Assembly (NCBI GenBank): GCA_021325175.1
Contig: JAJPHS010000145.1
Location: forward strand, 62,001 to 126,000
Reading direction: 5' to 3'
Origin: Terriglobia bacterium
GTDB taxonomy: Bacteria; Acidobacteriota; Terriglobia; Bryobacterales; Bryobacteraceae
Length of the DNA: 64,000 nt
In this document: one piece after another, positions 42,154-51,377 of the stretch
Layout: every line of letters starts with the position of its first letter
How positions within the stretch are numbered: the first letter of the stretch is position 1
Notes under the pieces: generated by a model
The model's input: only the letters and a program-made list of their open reading frames with translations
The model's database searches: none
Told to the model about the DNA's origin: nothing
Position numbers and translations under genes: made by a program

Positions 42154-45100
42154 TAGAAGGTCTGTCCAATCGAAAAAAAATATTGAAAGTGACTGATGCC
42201 TTGCAATCTCGGCTGGCATTGCGCCGGCAGTTGACTTGGCGGAAGATTCGGATTGCAAGCCAGCAATTGCTGAATCGTGCCCGAGAATCCGTAAAAGCTC
42301 GGTGGGTTCAACCCATAGGCGAGATCGACCCGCAGCGGACCAACCGGCGTCCGATAACGGATCCCGAATCCGACGGCATGCACCATATAGTCGAAATCTT
42401 CGGGATTGCGCTGCCGGTAACGAAATGAAATGCTACTCAGGTTTTCATAAATGTTGCCCATGTCATGAAACAGAACTCCTCCGATATTTTGTCCAATCAA
42501 AGGAAACCGAACCTCCAGATTGTTGATAAAGACAGCATCGCCGCCCAGCGGAAATCCGGTCGGCTCGGTCTGTGTTCCGCCCGGTCCGGCCGGAGAGCCG
42601 ATATCACGCGGGCCTGCCTGGTTTTCCGGAAACGCTCGCAGGGAGATGTCGCCCCCGCCGAAAAACCTTTCGGGTAGCGGCACTGCAACTGCGGCCGTGA
42701 TTCCTGGTTGAGTATTGAAGGGAACGATGCCACCGAAAACAGTTTGACGCGCGAACACGAGTTGCTTTCCGATTCGCGTGTAAGTTGCATTTCTCAAAAG
42801 AAACTTTGTGAAGTTCCGCTGCGAGCCCAACGCCGTAGATGCCACACCGATATCTGCCGTGTTGTATATGCCGCTGTGTGGATCGACGGAGTTATCTCTG
42901 TGGTCCTGCACAATATTAGCCGAAACAATTCCGATTCGCACCGGCTGCAAAAACTGGGGAATTAAAAGCGCGGGAATAACCAGGTCGCTGATGCTGACTC
43001 TTCGATAGGCAAAGCGGAACAAACCCACCGTGCGCCGCGTGAAATGCTCCGCAAACTGAACCGATCCTTCCTCGCGGTGCGACGAAAAAGTACGAATGTC
43101 GCGAGATGTGTCCCAGAGAAAGCTGTAAGTCACCGATCGTGTGGGGCTATCAAATAGCCGCGGCACGATAAAGCTAAGTCCAATCCGCTGCTCAAGCGTC
43201 GACAGTAGTGTTTGCAGCGCCAAAGTGTGACCAACGCCGCCCACATTCAGACGATTGACGTTAACCGAAAGGCGCGGGCTAAAACCGGTCGCGCCCACCG
43301 GCTCGGAGATGGCCGTGGTCGTCGGTCCAAGCTGGGCGATTTCAGCTCCCACTCCCAGATTGAGAGTGTACCGGTGAGCTTCAGTGAAATCGAATAGCAC
43401 GTATTTATAAGTTTCGTCGCCATCGCTGTTTTGAATTGCGGTGTCGATCTCCGCGAAAATTCCGAGATTATACAAGCTGCGCTGGATTTCGCGGTCCGCC
43501 GGCAATGAGAGAGGATCTCCCGGACGAATCGTCACCTGTTTCTGAACTAACTCCGGTTTGGTGGTGTGTAGCCCACTGATCACTACATCTCGTACGAACT
43601 CCTGAGTTCCCGGATTGACTCGATAAGTCAACGCGACTTCATGCGGGCCCGAGGGGGACGCCCGGAATTGAAATGTCGCGTGACGAAAGCCGCGCGCGGC
43701 TGAAGCTTGCAAAATCACGGAGCGATCCTCCGCGATCGTCGTTTCGCTGTAAGGCTGCCCCGGCCCGGCGCCGAGAATGCTCACCAGATGTTCTCCGCCG
43801 ATCCGATCGAGCCCGGTGGCGGAGAACTCTGAAATTCGCCACTGCGCCCCTTCTTCGATGGAAAATACGACAGCAATCTGGGAAGCGTTTCCGCCGTAGC
43901 GTGTTTCGACGCGCGAAGTTACATTGACATCGCGAAAGCCGCTGCTTTTATAAAGATCGGCGATACTCTGTTCATCTTTTTTGCGAAAGGAGTCGCTATA
44001 TCTTCCCCACCGGTCGAAAAGCGACGCGGGTTCCAGATACATCCGCTCGCGAATGGTCACCGTGTCGAAATAGTGATTGCCGCGAATGAAGACGCGCACG
44101 AGTTTGCGCCGCGGGCCTCGCGTGATGAAGTACTCAATCGTCTTCTGATCGTCAGCCGGCGGGAGCTGGCGAAAGGTAACATTTACGTCGGGATAGCCCT
44201 TCGATTGGAAGTAGTCTCGAAGGTTGCGTTCGCCCTCCACCAGAAGATCCGGATCGACGGCGCCTTCCTGATACACTGGCACGAACCGTCTTAAGCGGCT
44301 CTTCGAAACCCGCGCTTCCGGCATCCGGATGTGAACCTTCGGACCGGCATTGATATCGAGTGAAGGTTTCACACGCACGGTTTCCGGATCGTAATCAAGA
44401 GCGGTTAGAGTTGTCGTCGCGGTCAGGCGGTCTTCTTTTTGATACTTTTTCGAAATGCCTTCGATCCCCTCGTTCGTCAGCGCCTGAGTCACTTTTCGCC
44501 ATCGCCCGATAAAGCGAATGCGCCAGCCGGTGGCGCGTACGATCGTCGCATCGGATAGCTTCGGCTCGCCATGAATCGACGGCATCGAATAGCGGGCCCG
44601 GGGACCCGAGTTCACCACGATGCGCACGCCCATCTGTTGATCCGGTTCTTCGATCGTTTCCAGGCGGATGTCGGCATCATAAAGGCCATTCGCGGCGAAA
44701 AGGTGCTCAATGTTTTTCTTGGCTGCCGTCAGCAGGTCCGGATCAAATTGGCTGCCGAGCGGCAACTCCGCCGTGTTGACGATCAGCGCCGGGCTGGGCG
44801 GATTCGAAATCTTTCCGCTCGCCTGCACGTGGCCGAAAAAGCGCGCCGCCGTGGTGCGGAACACAATCGCCACGCCATTCGCGCGCGGCTCCGCATCCAC
44901 TTGAATATCGGTGTAGCGGCCGGTCGCGAACAGGCGATTGATCGCTTCCTCAACGTCTGAGATTTTCAGCGGCGCGCCCGGCACAAGAACGGTCACACGT
45001 TTCAAATCGGCCTCGGCCAGAGGCTGAGTGGATGGTTCGTAGCCGACGGAGACGATCGTCTTGCCCTCAAAAGACGATTGCGCGCGCAACAGCGCGGGCA

Positions 45101-45170
45101 ACACGACGCTACAGGCAGCAGCGTAAACCATCAGGATCCATCGTCGTGCCGCACGCCCGTTCGCTGGCAT
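42153..45170 (-). CDS. Omp85-family outer-membrane assembly protein (BamA/TamA-like)
   Basis: I choose ATG 45170, with GGAAGT before it, giving a signal peptide (MPANGRAARRWILMVYAAACSVVLPALLRAQ); the frame reaches back to 45464 without similarity and over the opposing gene's promoter. The 1005-residue protein has at least five POTRA-like domains in the first ~620 residues and a C-terminal Omp85 barrel with the RFFGGGDISLRAFP loop and DMGNIYENL, ending in Phe as outer-membrane proteins do. Length and operon with TamB point to a TamA-like partner; a BamA role cannot be excluded. It heads the operon with the SurA-like and TamB genes. Confidence 0.92.
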   Translation of the reverse strand: MPANGRAARRWILMVYAAACSVVLPALLRAQSSFEGKTIVSVGYEPSTQPLAEADLKRVTVLVPGAPLKISDVEEAINRLFATGRYTDIQVDAEPRANGVAIVFRTTAARFFGHVQASGKISNPPSPALIVNTAELPLGSQFDPDLLTAAKKNIEHLFAANGLYDADIRLETIEEPDQQMGVRIVVNSGPRARYSMPSIHGEPKLSDATIVRATGWRIRFIGRWRKVTQALTNEGIEGISKKYQKEDRLTATTTLTALDYDPETVRVKPSLDINAGPKVHIRMPEARVSKSRLRRFVPVYQEGAVDPDLLVEGERNLRDYFQSKGYPDVNVTFRQLPPADDQKTIEYFITRGPRRKLVRVFIRGNHYFDTVTIRERMYLEPASLFDRWGRYSDSFRKKDEQSIADLYKSSGFRDVNVTSRVETRYGGNASQIAVVFSIEEGAQWRISEFSATGLDRIGGEHLVSILGAGPGQPYSETTIAEDRSVILQASAARGFRHATFQFRASPSGPHEVALTYRVNPGTQEFVRDVVISGLHTTKPELVQKQVTIRPGDPLSLPADREIQRSLYNLGIFAEIDTAIQNSDGDETYKYVLFDFTEAHRYTLNLGVGAEIAQLGPTTTAISEPVGATGFSPRLSVNVNRLNVGGVGHTLALQTLLSTLEQRIGLSFIVPRLFDSPTRSVTYSFLWDTSRDIRTFSSHREEGSVQFAEHFTRRTVGLFRFAYRRVSISDLVIPALLIPQFLQPVRIGIVSANIVQDHRDNSVDPHSGIYNTADIGVASTALGSQRNFTKFLLRNATYTRIGKQLVFARQTVFGGIVPFNTQPGITAAVAVPLPERFFGGGDISLRAFPENQAGPRDIGSPAGPGGTQTEPTGFPLGGDAVFINNLEVRFPLIGQNIGGVLFHDMGNIYENLSSISFRYRQRNPEDFDYMVHAVGFGIRYRTPVGPLRVDLAYGLNPPSFYGFSGTIQQLLACNPNLPPSQLPAQCQPRLQGISHFQYFFSIGQTF

Positions 45171-45296
45171 ACTTCCGCATTTGCAGCCGCGTAGCCGGCC
45201 GCGATTAGTTTGACGCGGGGTCTTCTGCCGCGTTTCACCCGCATCAAAGGCGTAACGAATCGACGCCGCGGGAGTCGTAATCATGTAGGATCGTCC

Positions 45297-46154
45297 TTGC
45301 GAAGCACGCTTTCGGTGATCGGCGCTACCTTTGCGCGCTGGAGCGATCACGATGGGCAGCGGCTGGGAGCAGCGCTGGCCTTCTACACGCTTCTTTCGGC
45401 CGCGCCGCTGGCGGTGCTGGCTCTTCTCATCGGATCGATGTTCGTGGGCCGCGAAACCGCGCAAGGGCGAATCGCGAGCTTCGGATCGGAGGTCCTGGGT
45501 CCGGCCGGCGCGGCCGCGCTCAATTCAATTCTGGTTCACGCGCGCCAGCCCAGGCAATTCAATATCGCTGCGGCGATCGCCATCTGTGCTCTCGTTTTCG
45601 GCGCCTCCAGCGCCTTCCTCGAACTGCGTGACGACCTCAACCGCATGTGGGATGCGCATCCCAAAAGCAGCGGGTTGATTGGCATCATATTGCAGCGGTT
45701 TTTTTCCTTTCTGCTCGTGCTCGCAGCCGGAGCGGTTTTGATCTTTTCCATGCTCGCCACCGCCGCCGTTTCCGTGATCGCCAGGTTTTTTAACAACGTC
45801 GTGCCCGTGCCGGCATGGGTACTGGAGAGTGCGAATTTCGCCGTATCGGTCGTTTTGCTGACCGCGATCTTCCTGCTGATTTTCCGCTTCGTGCCGGACC
45901 TGGCGCTGCCCTGGAACGCGCTTTGGCCCGGCGCGCTGGCCAGCGCCATTCTTTTCACGGTGGGCAAAGCGGTGCTTGGTTTGTACCTGACCAGGGTCGG
46001 AGTCGGTTCCAGCTACGGCGCCGCCGGATCGATCATCGCCGTCGCCTTCTTCGTTTACTACGCCGCGCAAATTTTTTTGCTCGGCGCTGAATTTACGTAT
46101 CTGTGGGCGCGCCGCAAGCTGCAAACCAAGCGCGAAGCTCTCGCCCGGCGCTGA
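45297..46154 (+). CDS. YihY/BrkB-family membrane protein
   Basis: I choose TTG 45297, because AGGA at 45287-45290 stands 6 bases before it; the frame is open to 45210. The 285-residue protein has about six membrane helices and the family signatures RLGAALAFYTLLSAAPLAVLALLIG and the loop with SSAFLELRDDLNRMWD and SYGAAGSIIAVAFFVYYAAQIFLLGAEFTYLWA. YihY proteins (once called RNase BN) are not nucleases; their role is unknown, perhaps export or lipid transport. It is divergent from the Omp85 operon and precedes a nucleotidyltransferase by 27 bp. Confidence 0.88.
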   Translation: MRSTLSVIGATFARWSDHDGQRLGAALAFYTLLSAAPLAVLALLIGSMFVGRETAQGRIASFGSEVLGPAGAAALNSILVHARQPRQFNIAAAIAICALVFGASSAFLELRDDLNRMWDAHPKSSGLIGIILQRFFSFLLVLAAGAVLIFSMLATAAVSVIARFFNNVVPVPAWVLESANFAVSVVLLTAIFLLIFRFVPDLALPWNALWPGALASAILFTVGKAVLGLYLTRVGVGSSYGAAGSIIAVAFFVYYAAQIFLLGAEFTYLWARRKLQTKREALARR

Positions 46155-46181
46155 CGCCCGCCGATGATATACTTGACCGTT

Positions 46182-46922
46182 GTGAAAGGCATTGTTCTCG
46201 CAGGCGGCTCCGGCAGTCGTTTATATCCGCTCACCAAGATTACGAATAAACATCTGCTGCCGATCTACGACAAGCCAATGGTCTATTATCCCATTCAAAC
46301 TCTGGTGGACGCCGGAATTCGCGATATTTTATTGGTCACCGGCGGCCGTAACTCCGGCGATTTTCTTCGCCTGCTCGGCAATGGCAAAGAGTTCGGCCTC
46401 AAGCACCTGAATTACACCTACCAGGAAGGCGAAGGCGGCATCGCCGAAGCTCTCGCGCTCGCCGAGCACTTCGCCGACGGCGATCAGGTCTGCGTCATCC
46501 TCGGCGACAACCTGATCGAAGGCAACATTCGCGACGCCGTCGACGATTTCCGCCAGCGCGATCGCGGCGCCCGGATCTTTTTAAAGGAAGTGCAGGACGC
46601 GCAACGATTCGGAGTGGCGGAGCTCGATGGCGATCGCATCGTCGGCATCGAAGAGAAGCCGGCCCGGCCGAAGAGCAATTACGCGGTCACCGGAATTTAT
46701 CTATACGACAGCTCCGTCTTCGACAAATGCCGCAATTTGAAACCATCACATCGCGGCGAATTGGAGATCACCGACGTGAACAACGCCTACATCGCCGAGG
46801 GCACCATGACCTTCGCCCTTCTGGACGGCTGGTGGACCGACGCCGGCACCTTCGACTCACTCCTCCGCGCGACGAATCTGGTAGCCCGCAAATTAAAAGT
46901 CGCCGACGCAGCCGCGGACTAA
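46182..46922 (+). CDS. Sugar-1-phosphate nucleotidyltransferase (RmlA-like)
   Basis: I choose GTG 46182, giving MKGIVLAGGSGSRLYPLTK as in relatives; an in-frame ATG at 46164 adds six residues and lies on a TATACT box. Nucleotide-binding G-x-G-x-R, the YDKPMVYYPI motif, VILGDNLIEG and GVAELDGDRIVGIEEKP are all present. It makes NDP-sugars, most likely dTDP-glucose for rhamnose-type polysaccharides, from sugar-1-phosphate. At 246 residues it is shorter than typical RmlA (~290) because the C-terminal extension is missing, so another sugar may be used. It ends within the opposing TIGR03435 gene (30-bp overlap). Confidence 0.88.
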   Translation: MKGIVLAGGSGSRLYPLTKITNKHLLPIYDKPMVYYPIQTLVDAGIRDILLVTGGRNSGDFLRLLGNGKEFGLKHLNYTYQEGEGGIAEALALAEHFADGDQVCVILGDNLIEGNIRDAVDDFRQRDRGARIFLKEVQDAQRFGVAELDGDRIVGIEEKPARPKSNYAVTGIYLYDSSVFDKCRNLKPSHRGELEITDVNNAYIAEGTMTFALLDGWWTDAGTFDSLLRATNLVARKLKVADAAAD

Positions 46923-47732
46923 GCCCGCGCGGTGCTTCACCGATGTCGCCGCCATGCCCACCCTTCCAGGCTGGATTATACAAACGCCGTTGCATCCTCG
47001 CGAAGTCTCTCCCTGATTCTCAGTTGGCGTCTTGCTGCCATCCTCGATCACAATAACGTCAAGCGACATCTTCCGCGGATCGAGTTTAAGTCCCAGCCCC
47101 GCGATCACAGTAAAGATCGACGGCGCGGAATCTTTGCCGCTCTCTTCTCTGCTCATATCGAGCGCGAAATCATAATGTCCGGCGAGCCCGGTGGCATCGA
47201 CAACGGGCCGGCGCAGCATCAGCGATGTAAATTGCGCGAGCGCAGCCATGTTCATGCTCCTCATCTCCCGGCGCCCATCGATCATAACCACGGAGCTATT
47301 CTCGCTGCCTTCGTTCTCGCGCAGCTTAAGTCTCCGGCGTCCCTTGACCAGCGCATAGCCCGGCAATTCCCTGGTTTCATGGTGCAACACGAGTTTGAAT
47401 CGCTCGATCAGCAGTGCCCGCATCATCCGCGGGAACTCCTCTTTCGGAGTATTTTCTGGCGCTTTTGCGGCGATATCGTACCGGTTTTCAAACACCCACG
47501 CAGGGCCGGCAACCTGATTCGCCGATTTCAATTCGAAGGCTCGGGCCAAGGCATTCAACAACGTCGTGTTGTGATAAATGATCGTATTTCCGCGAATCGA
47601 AGTTCGCGCCTCACTCGTGCCTGGCCTGGACGGCTTGATCGTCGCCACTTCGAACGCTGGCGGCGCGGAACGCTGAGCCGATATCGCCGATAACATCGCC
47701 AACCAAATGCTCGCGCCGCGAATCCTTCGCAT
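46893..47732 (-). CDS. TIGR03435-family secreted protein
   Basis: The 279-residue protein has a signal peptide (IWLAMLSAISAQ) and the typical TIGR03435 body: FEVATIKPSRPG, LLNALARAFELKSANQVAGP, RYDIAAKAP, LLIERFKLVLHHETRELPGYALV, VVDATGLAGHYDFALDM and the terminal KTPTEN. The family is specific to acidobacteria such as Solibacter; function unknown. Family members usually end at or just after TPTEN; here about 40 more residues follow and run into the opposing nucleotidyltransferase gene, suggesting the original stop was lost. Confidence 0.85.
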   Translation of the reverse strand: MRRIRGASIWLAMLSAISAQRSAPPAFEVATIKPSRPGTSEARTSIRGNTIIYHNTTLLNALARAFELKSANQVAGPAWVFENRYDIAAKAPENTPKEEFPRMMRALLIERFKLVLHHETRELPGYALVKGRRRLKLRENEGSENSSVVMIDGRREMRSMNMAALAQFTSLMLRRPVVDATGLAGHYDFALDMSREESGKDSAPSIFTVIAGLGLKLDPRKMSLDVIVIEDGSKTPTENQGETSRGCNGVCIIQPGRVGMAATSVKHRAGLVRGCVGDF

Positions 47733-47799
47733 CGAGAGGACAGACGTGTGAACTGCCCCTCCCGTGCAGAAACGCCGCGTCCAAACCGGCGCGAACGCC

Positions 47800-48233
47800 T
47801 CAGTGTGGCAGCGATTTCAGGTACGCCAGCACGGCCTGCGCGTCCTCGCGCGTCATGTGAAACTGGAGCATCGGCGGACGCGGCGCTCTCCCGGTGCGGG
47901 CGATTCCCGTGGTCAACAAGCGAATGATTTCTGCATCCGTCCCCGGCGGCGTGCCCGCAATCCGCGGCAGATCACCGCCCAATCGGGCGACGAATAGGTC
48001 GGCCGGAGCTGCGTCGGACCGCCCATCAGCCAGTGCTCGCGATCGGGAGTGCCGTCGGGATTTCGAGGCGTATGGCACTGTTCGCACATCACCTGATCCT
48101 CGACGATGTAGCGCCCGCGATCGATCAGATCCTTATTGCTCTTCACCGCCTTGACTTGAGCGTGAGAGCTCGACGCCCAGTTCATCATCAGCGCAACCAC
48201 CGGGACAAGGGAAAATCGGAATAATTTATTCAT
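47800..48233 (-). pseudogene. Secreted c-type cytochrome with an apparent frameshift
   Basis: Reading from ATG 48233, a signal peptide (LFRFSLVPVVALMMNWASSSHAQ) leads to CEQCH, a haem-c site, and PTYSSPDWAV up to about 47974. The expected C-terminal part (GDLPRIAGTPPGTDAEIIRLLTTGIARTG, then REDAQAVLAYLKSLPH) is found in the adjacent frame from about 47973. One base appears to be missing at 47973-47977. The intact protein would be ~144 residues, a periplasmic mono-haem electron carrier, common in acidobacteria next to dehydrogenases. It lies 40 bp after leuD on the same strand. Confidence 0.75.
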
Positions 48234-48273
48234 AAGCCGCTTGCGAAGCGGCCCCCGGCGCTGCCCAAGCCGG

Positions 48274-48870
48274 TTAAGCCAACCGGCCCTCGCGCGCCTC
48301 GTACGCCGCGATCGCTGCTTCCTGTTGAAGAATATACCCCAATTCATCGACGCCTTCGAGCAGGCAATATTTCGAAAAAACGTCGATGGGAAACTCCACC
48401 ACGCGGCCATTGGGCAAGGTCAGCGTCTGCGTGGCCAGATCAATGTGCACCCTCGCGCCGGGCGAGCTCACCAGCTCGGCGTGAACCTCCTTCGCCACAA
48501 CGATCGGAAGCAAGCCGTTTTTCAGCGAATTTTGCCGGAAAATGTCGGCGAATGAGGTGCTGGCGACGGCTCGAAAACCGAACTGTAGCAGCGCCCACGG
48601 CGCGTGCTCCCGCGAGCTGCCGCATCCGAAATTATCCCCCGCCACCAGGACCTGCGCGTCTTTCGCCGCCTCCTGATTCAGAACGAATCCCGGATTCGGC
48701 GCGCCCCTGGCGTCATAGCGCCAATCATAGAAAAGCTGATCGCCCAGCCCGCTTTTCGACGTGGTCTTCAGAAATCGCGCCGGGATGATCTGATCCGTAT
48801 CGATGTTGTCGATCGCCAGCACCGCCGTTTTCGCCGAAAATTGCGCCGCAAAGTTCCCCGTCAACTTCAA
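48274..48870 (-). CDS. leuD: 3-isopropylmalate dehydratase, small subunit
   Basis: The 198-residue subunit has the LeuD signatures [31 protein letters not shown] and [22 protein letters not shown]. It forms the heterodimer with LeuC that isomerises 2- to 3-isopropylmalate in leucine synthesis. It overlaps leuC by 4 bp and is the last gene of leuA-leuB-leuC-leuD. The next gene (cytochrome c) is 40 bp on. Confidence 0.97.
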   Translation of the reverse strand: MKLTGNFAAQFSAKTAVLAIDNIDTDQIIPARFLKTTSKSGLGDQLFYDWRYDARGAPNPGFVLNQEAAKDAQVLVAGDNFGCGSSREHAPWALLQFGFRAVASTSFADIFRQNSLKNGLLPIVVAKEVHAELVSSPGARVHIDLATQTLTLPNGRVVEFPIDVFSKYCLLEGVDELGYILQQEAAIAAYEAREGRLA

Positions 48871-50264
48871 AGCAATGTCCTCACATCGGTGATCTTTCCG
48901 GTGACCGCCGCTGCCGCCGCCGTCAGCGGGCTCGCCAGAAACGTGCGGCCGCCTTTTCCCTGCCGGCCTTCAAAGTTGCGATTGCTGGTCGAGACGCTGT
49001 ACTCGCCCGGTTGAAGAATATCGCCGTTCATGCCGATGCACATCGAGCATCCGGCTTCGCGGAAATCCGCGCCCGCCTCGCGGAAAATGCGGTCGAGCCC
49101 TTCGGCGGCGGCCTGCGCCTTCACCTGCCGCGATCCCGGAACCACCATCACCCGCACATTCGGCGCGACCTTGCGTCCCTTCATCACCGCCGCCGCCGCG
49201 CGCAGATCCGAAATTCGCGAATTGGTGCAGCTCCCGATGAACACCACGTCTACCTTATGTCCGGTCAGCGGTTTGCCCGGCTCCAGATCCATATAGCGCA
49301 AAGCCTTGGCGAGCGTGTCGCGTTCGGCGGCGCTCGCTGCGGACTCCGGATGCGGAATCGCCCCCGAAATCGGAATGCCCATGCCCGGATTGGTCCCGAA
49401 TGTAATCATCGGCTCCAGCGCGCCGGCGTCGAGCGAAACTTCGCGATCGTATCGCGCGCCCTCATCGCTCGGCAGCGCGCGCCACTTGGCGAGAGCCGCG
49501 TCCCAGGCAGCGCCCTTGGGCGCGAACGGGCGCCCGGCGATATATTCATACGTCGTTTCATCCGGCGCGATCAATCCCGCGCGCGCGCCCCCCTCAATCG
49601 ACATATTACAGATGGTCATCCGTTCTTCCATCGAAAGCAAACGGATCGTCGAGCCGCAATATTCAAAAACGCATCCCGTTCCGCCGCCCACGCCGATCCT
49701 GGCAATCAGCGCCAGAATAATATCCTTCGCGGTCACGCCCGTTTTCAACGCGCCCTCCACGCGAACGGCGAAGCTTTTCGATGGCCGCTGCAACAAACAT
49801 TGCGAGGCAAGCACATGTTCCACCTCGCTGGTCCCGATGCCGAAGGCAAGCGCGCCGAAAGCTCCGTGCGTCGCCGTATGAGAATCGCCGCACACCACCG
49901 TCATGCCCGGTTGCGTCAACCCCAGTTCCGGACCGATCACGTGAACAATCCCCTGCCGCTCGCTCCATAGGCCGTAGCATTCAATCCCGAACTCGCGGCA
50001 GTTTCGTTCCAGCGTTTCCACCTGGCTGCGCGCGACGTCATCGACGATCGGCAGACCGCGCGGCGTGGTCGGCGTCGAATGATCGGTGGTCGCGATCGTG
50101 CGATCGGTCCGCCGGACTCTCAATCCGCGGCGGCGCAGCCCGTCGAACGCCTGCGGCGACGTGACTTCGTGGACCAGGTGCAGGTCGATATAAAGCAGCG
50201 CCGGCGCGCCTTCCCGCTCGGCCACCACGTGGCGCTCCCAGATTTTTTGCAGGATCGTTTTCAT
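48867..50264 (-). CDS. leuC: 3-isopropylmalate dehydratase, large subunit
   Basis: I choose ATG 50264, which overlaps the leuB stop as ATGA; the frame to 50306 is an overextension. The 465-residue protein carries the aconitase-type [4Fe-4S] cysteines in [14 protein letters not shown] and GCSMCIGMN, plus [22 protein letters not shown]. It works with LeuD in the second step of leucine synthesis. Gene order leuA-B-C-D is compact. Confidence 0.97.
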   Translation of the reverse strand: MKTILQKIWERHVVAEREGAPALLYIDLHLVHEVTSPQAFDGLRRRGLRVRRTDRTIATTDHSTPTTPRGLPIVDDVARSQVETLERNCREFGIECYGLWSERQGIVHVIGPELGLTQPGMTVVCGDSHTATHGAFGALAFGIGTSEVEHVLASQCLLQRPSKSFAVRVEGALKTGVTAKDIILALIARIGVGGGTGCVFEYCGSTIRLLSMEERMTICNMSIEGGARAGLIAPDETTYEYIAGRPFAPKGAAWDAALAKWRALPSDEGARYDREVSLDAGALEPMITFGTNPGMGIPISGAIPHPESAASAAERDTLAKALRYMDLEPGKPLTGHKVDVVFIGSCTNSRISDLRAAAAVMKGRKVAPNVRVMVVPGSRQVKAQAAAEGLDRIFREAGADFREAGCSMCIGMNGDILQPGEYSVSTSNRNFEGRQGKGGRTFLASPLTAAAAAVTGKITDVRTLL

Positions 50265-51340
50265 ACCGCGGCTCCCGTCCCTTGAGCGCTTTCCACCGCG
50301 TCGCAAACCGCTTTCGCCACTTCCGATGTCGTCGCAGCCCGCGCCGGATGCAAATCCGCCGTCGCGATACCCGATGCCAGAACGCGCCCCATCGCGTCCT
50401 CAATCGCCCGCGCTTCTTTCGCCAGCCCGAACGAATAATCGAGCATCGCCGCCGCCGAGCCGATCGCGCCGAACGGATTCGCTTGATTCTTCCCCGCAAT
50501 GTCCGGCGCCGATCCGTGCACCGGTTCGTAAAAACCTTTGCCGTCGCCGAGCGAGGCCGACGGCAGCATCCCGATCGATCCGGCCAGCACCGCGGCTTCG
50601 TCGCTTAAAATATCGCCGAACATATTTTCGGTGACGATCACGTCGAAGCGGCGCGGATTCAATACAAGCTGCATCGCGCAATTATCCACCAGTAAATGAT
50701 CGAGCTCGACCTCGGGATATTCGCGCGAAACTTCGCTCACCACTGCGCGCCAGAGCTGCGAATTTTCGAGCACATTCGATTTATCGACGCTGGTGACCCG
50801 CTTGCGCCGGCCGCGCGCCAGCTCGAACGCTTTCCGCGCGATGCGCTCGATCTCGCCGCGCGTGTAACTCATCGTGTTGGTGGCGCGATCGCCGTCAATG
50901 CCGCGCGGCTGGCCGTAATAAAGCCCGCCGGTGAGCTCGCGCACAATCAGCAGATCGGTCCCCACCACGATTTCGTTCTTGAGCGGGGAGGAGTCAATCA
51001 GCGAAGGCCACATCTTCACCGGCCGCAGGTTGGCGTAAACCTGAAGCGCCTTGCGAATCCCGAGCAGTCCTTTTTCCGGCCGCTTTTCCGGAGGAAGCGA
51101 ATCAAACTCCGGCGCGCCGACCGCCCCCAGCAGCGTCGCGCCCGCTTTCATGGCCTTTTCTAGCGTCTCGGCCGGAAGAGGCGATCCGGTTTTGTGAATC
51201 GCCGCGCCTCCGATCAGACCTTCGCTCAGCAGCAGCTCGTGCCCGAATCGCCGCGCGATGGTTTTCAAAACGTCCACGGCGGCGCTGGTCACTTCGGCGC
51301 CGATCCCATCGCCGGGCGCGATCAAAATGTTCAACCGCAT
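50261..51340 (-). CDS. leuB: 3-isopropylmalate dehydrogenase
   Basis: The 359-residue enzyme shows [16 protein letters not shown] at the N-terminus, the substrate loop [10 protein letters not shown], and [23 protein letters not shown] near the C-terminal third. It oxidises and decarboxylates 3-isopropylmalate with NAD to the leucine 2-oxo precursor. It lies 37 bp after leuA and overlaps leuC by 4 bp. Confidence 0.97.
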   Translation of the reverse strand: MRLNILIAPGDGIGAEVTSAAVDVLKTIARRFGHELLLSEGLIGGAAIHKTGSPLPAETLEKAMKAGATLLGAVGAPEFDSLPPEKRPEKGLLGIRKALQVYANLRPVKMWPSLIDSSPLKNEIVVGTDLLIVRELTGGLYYGQPRGIDGDRATNTMSYTRGEIERIARKAFELARGRRKRVTSVDKSNVLENSQLWRAVVSEVSREYPEVELDHLLVDNCAMQLVLNPRRFDVIVTENMFGDILSDEAAVLAGSIGMLPSASLGDGKGFYEPVHGSAPDIAGKNQANPFGAIGSAAAMLDYSFGLAKEARAIEDAMGRVLASGIATADLHPARAATTSEVAKAVCDAVESAQGTGAAV

Positions 51341-51377
51341 GTCAATTGATTCTAGCGCGCGTGCTTTCTCCGCCCGC

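Noticed and set aside
45171-45464. N-terminal extension of the Omp85 frame to 45464
   Set aside because: The extension is Arg/Lys-rich, hides the signal peptide and overlaps the opposing YihY-like gene.
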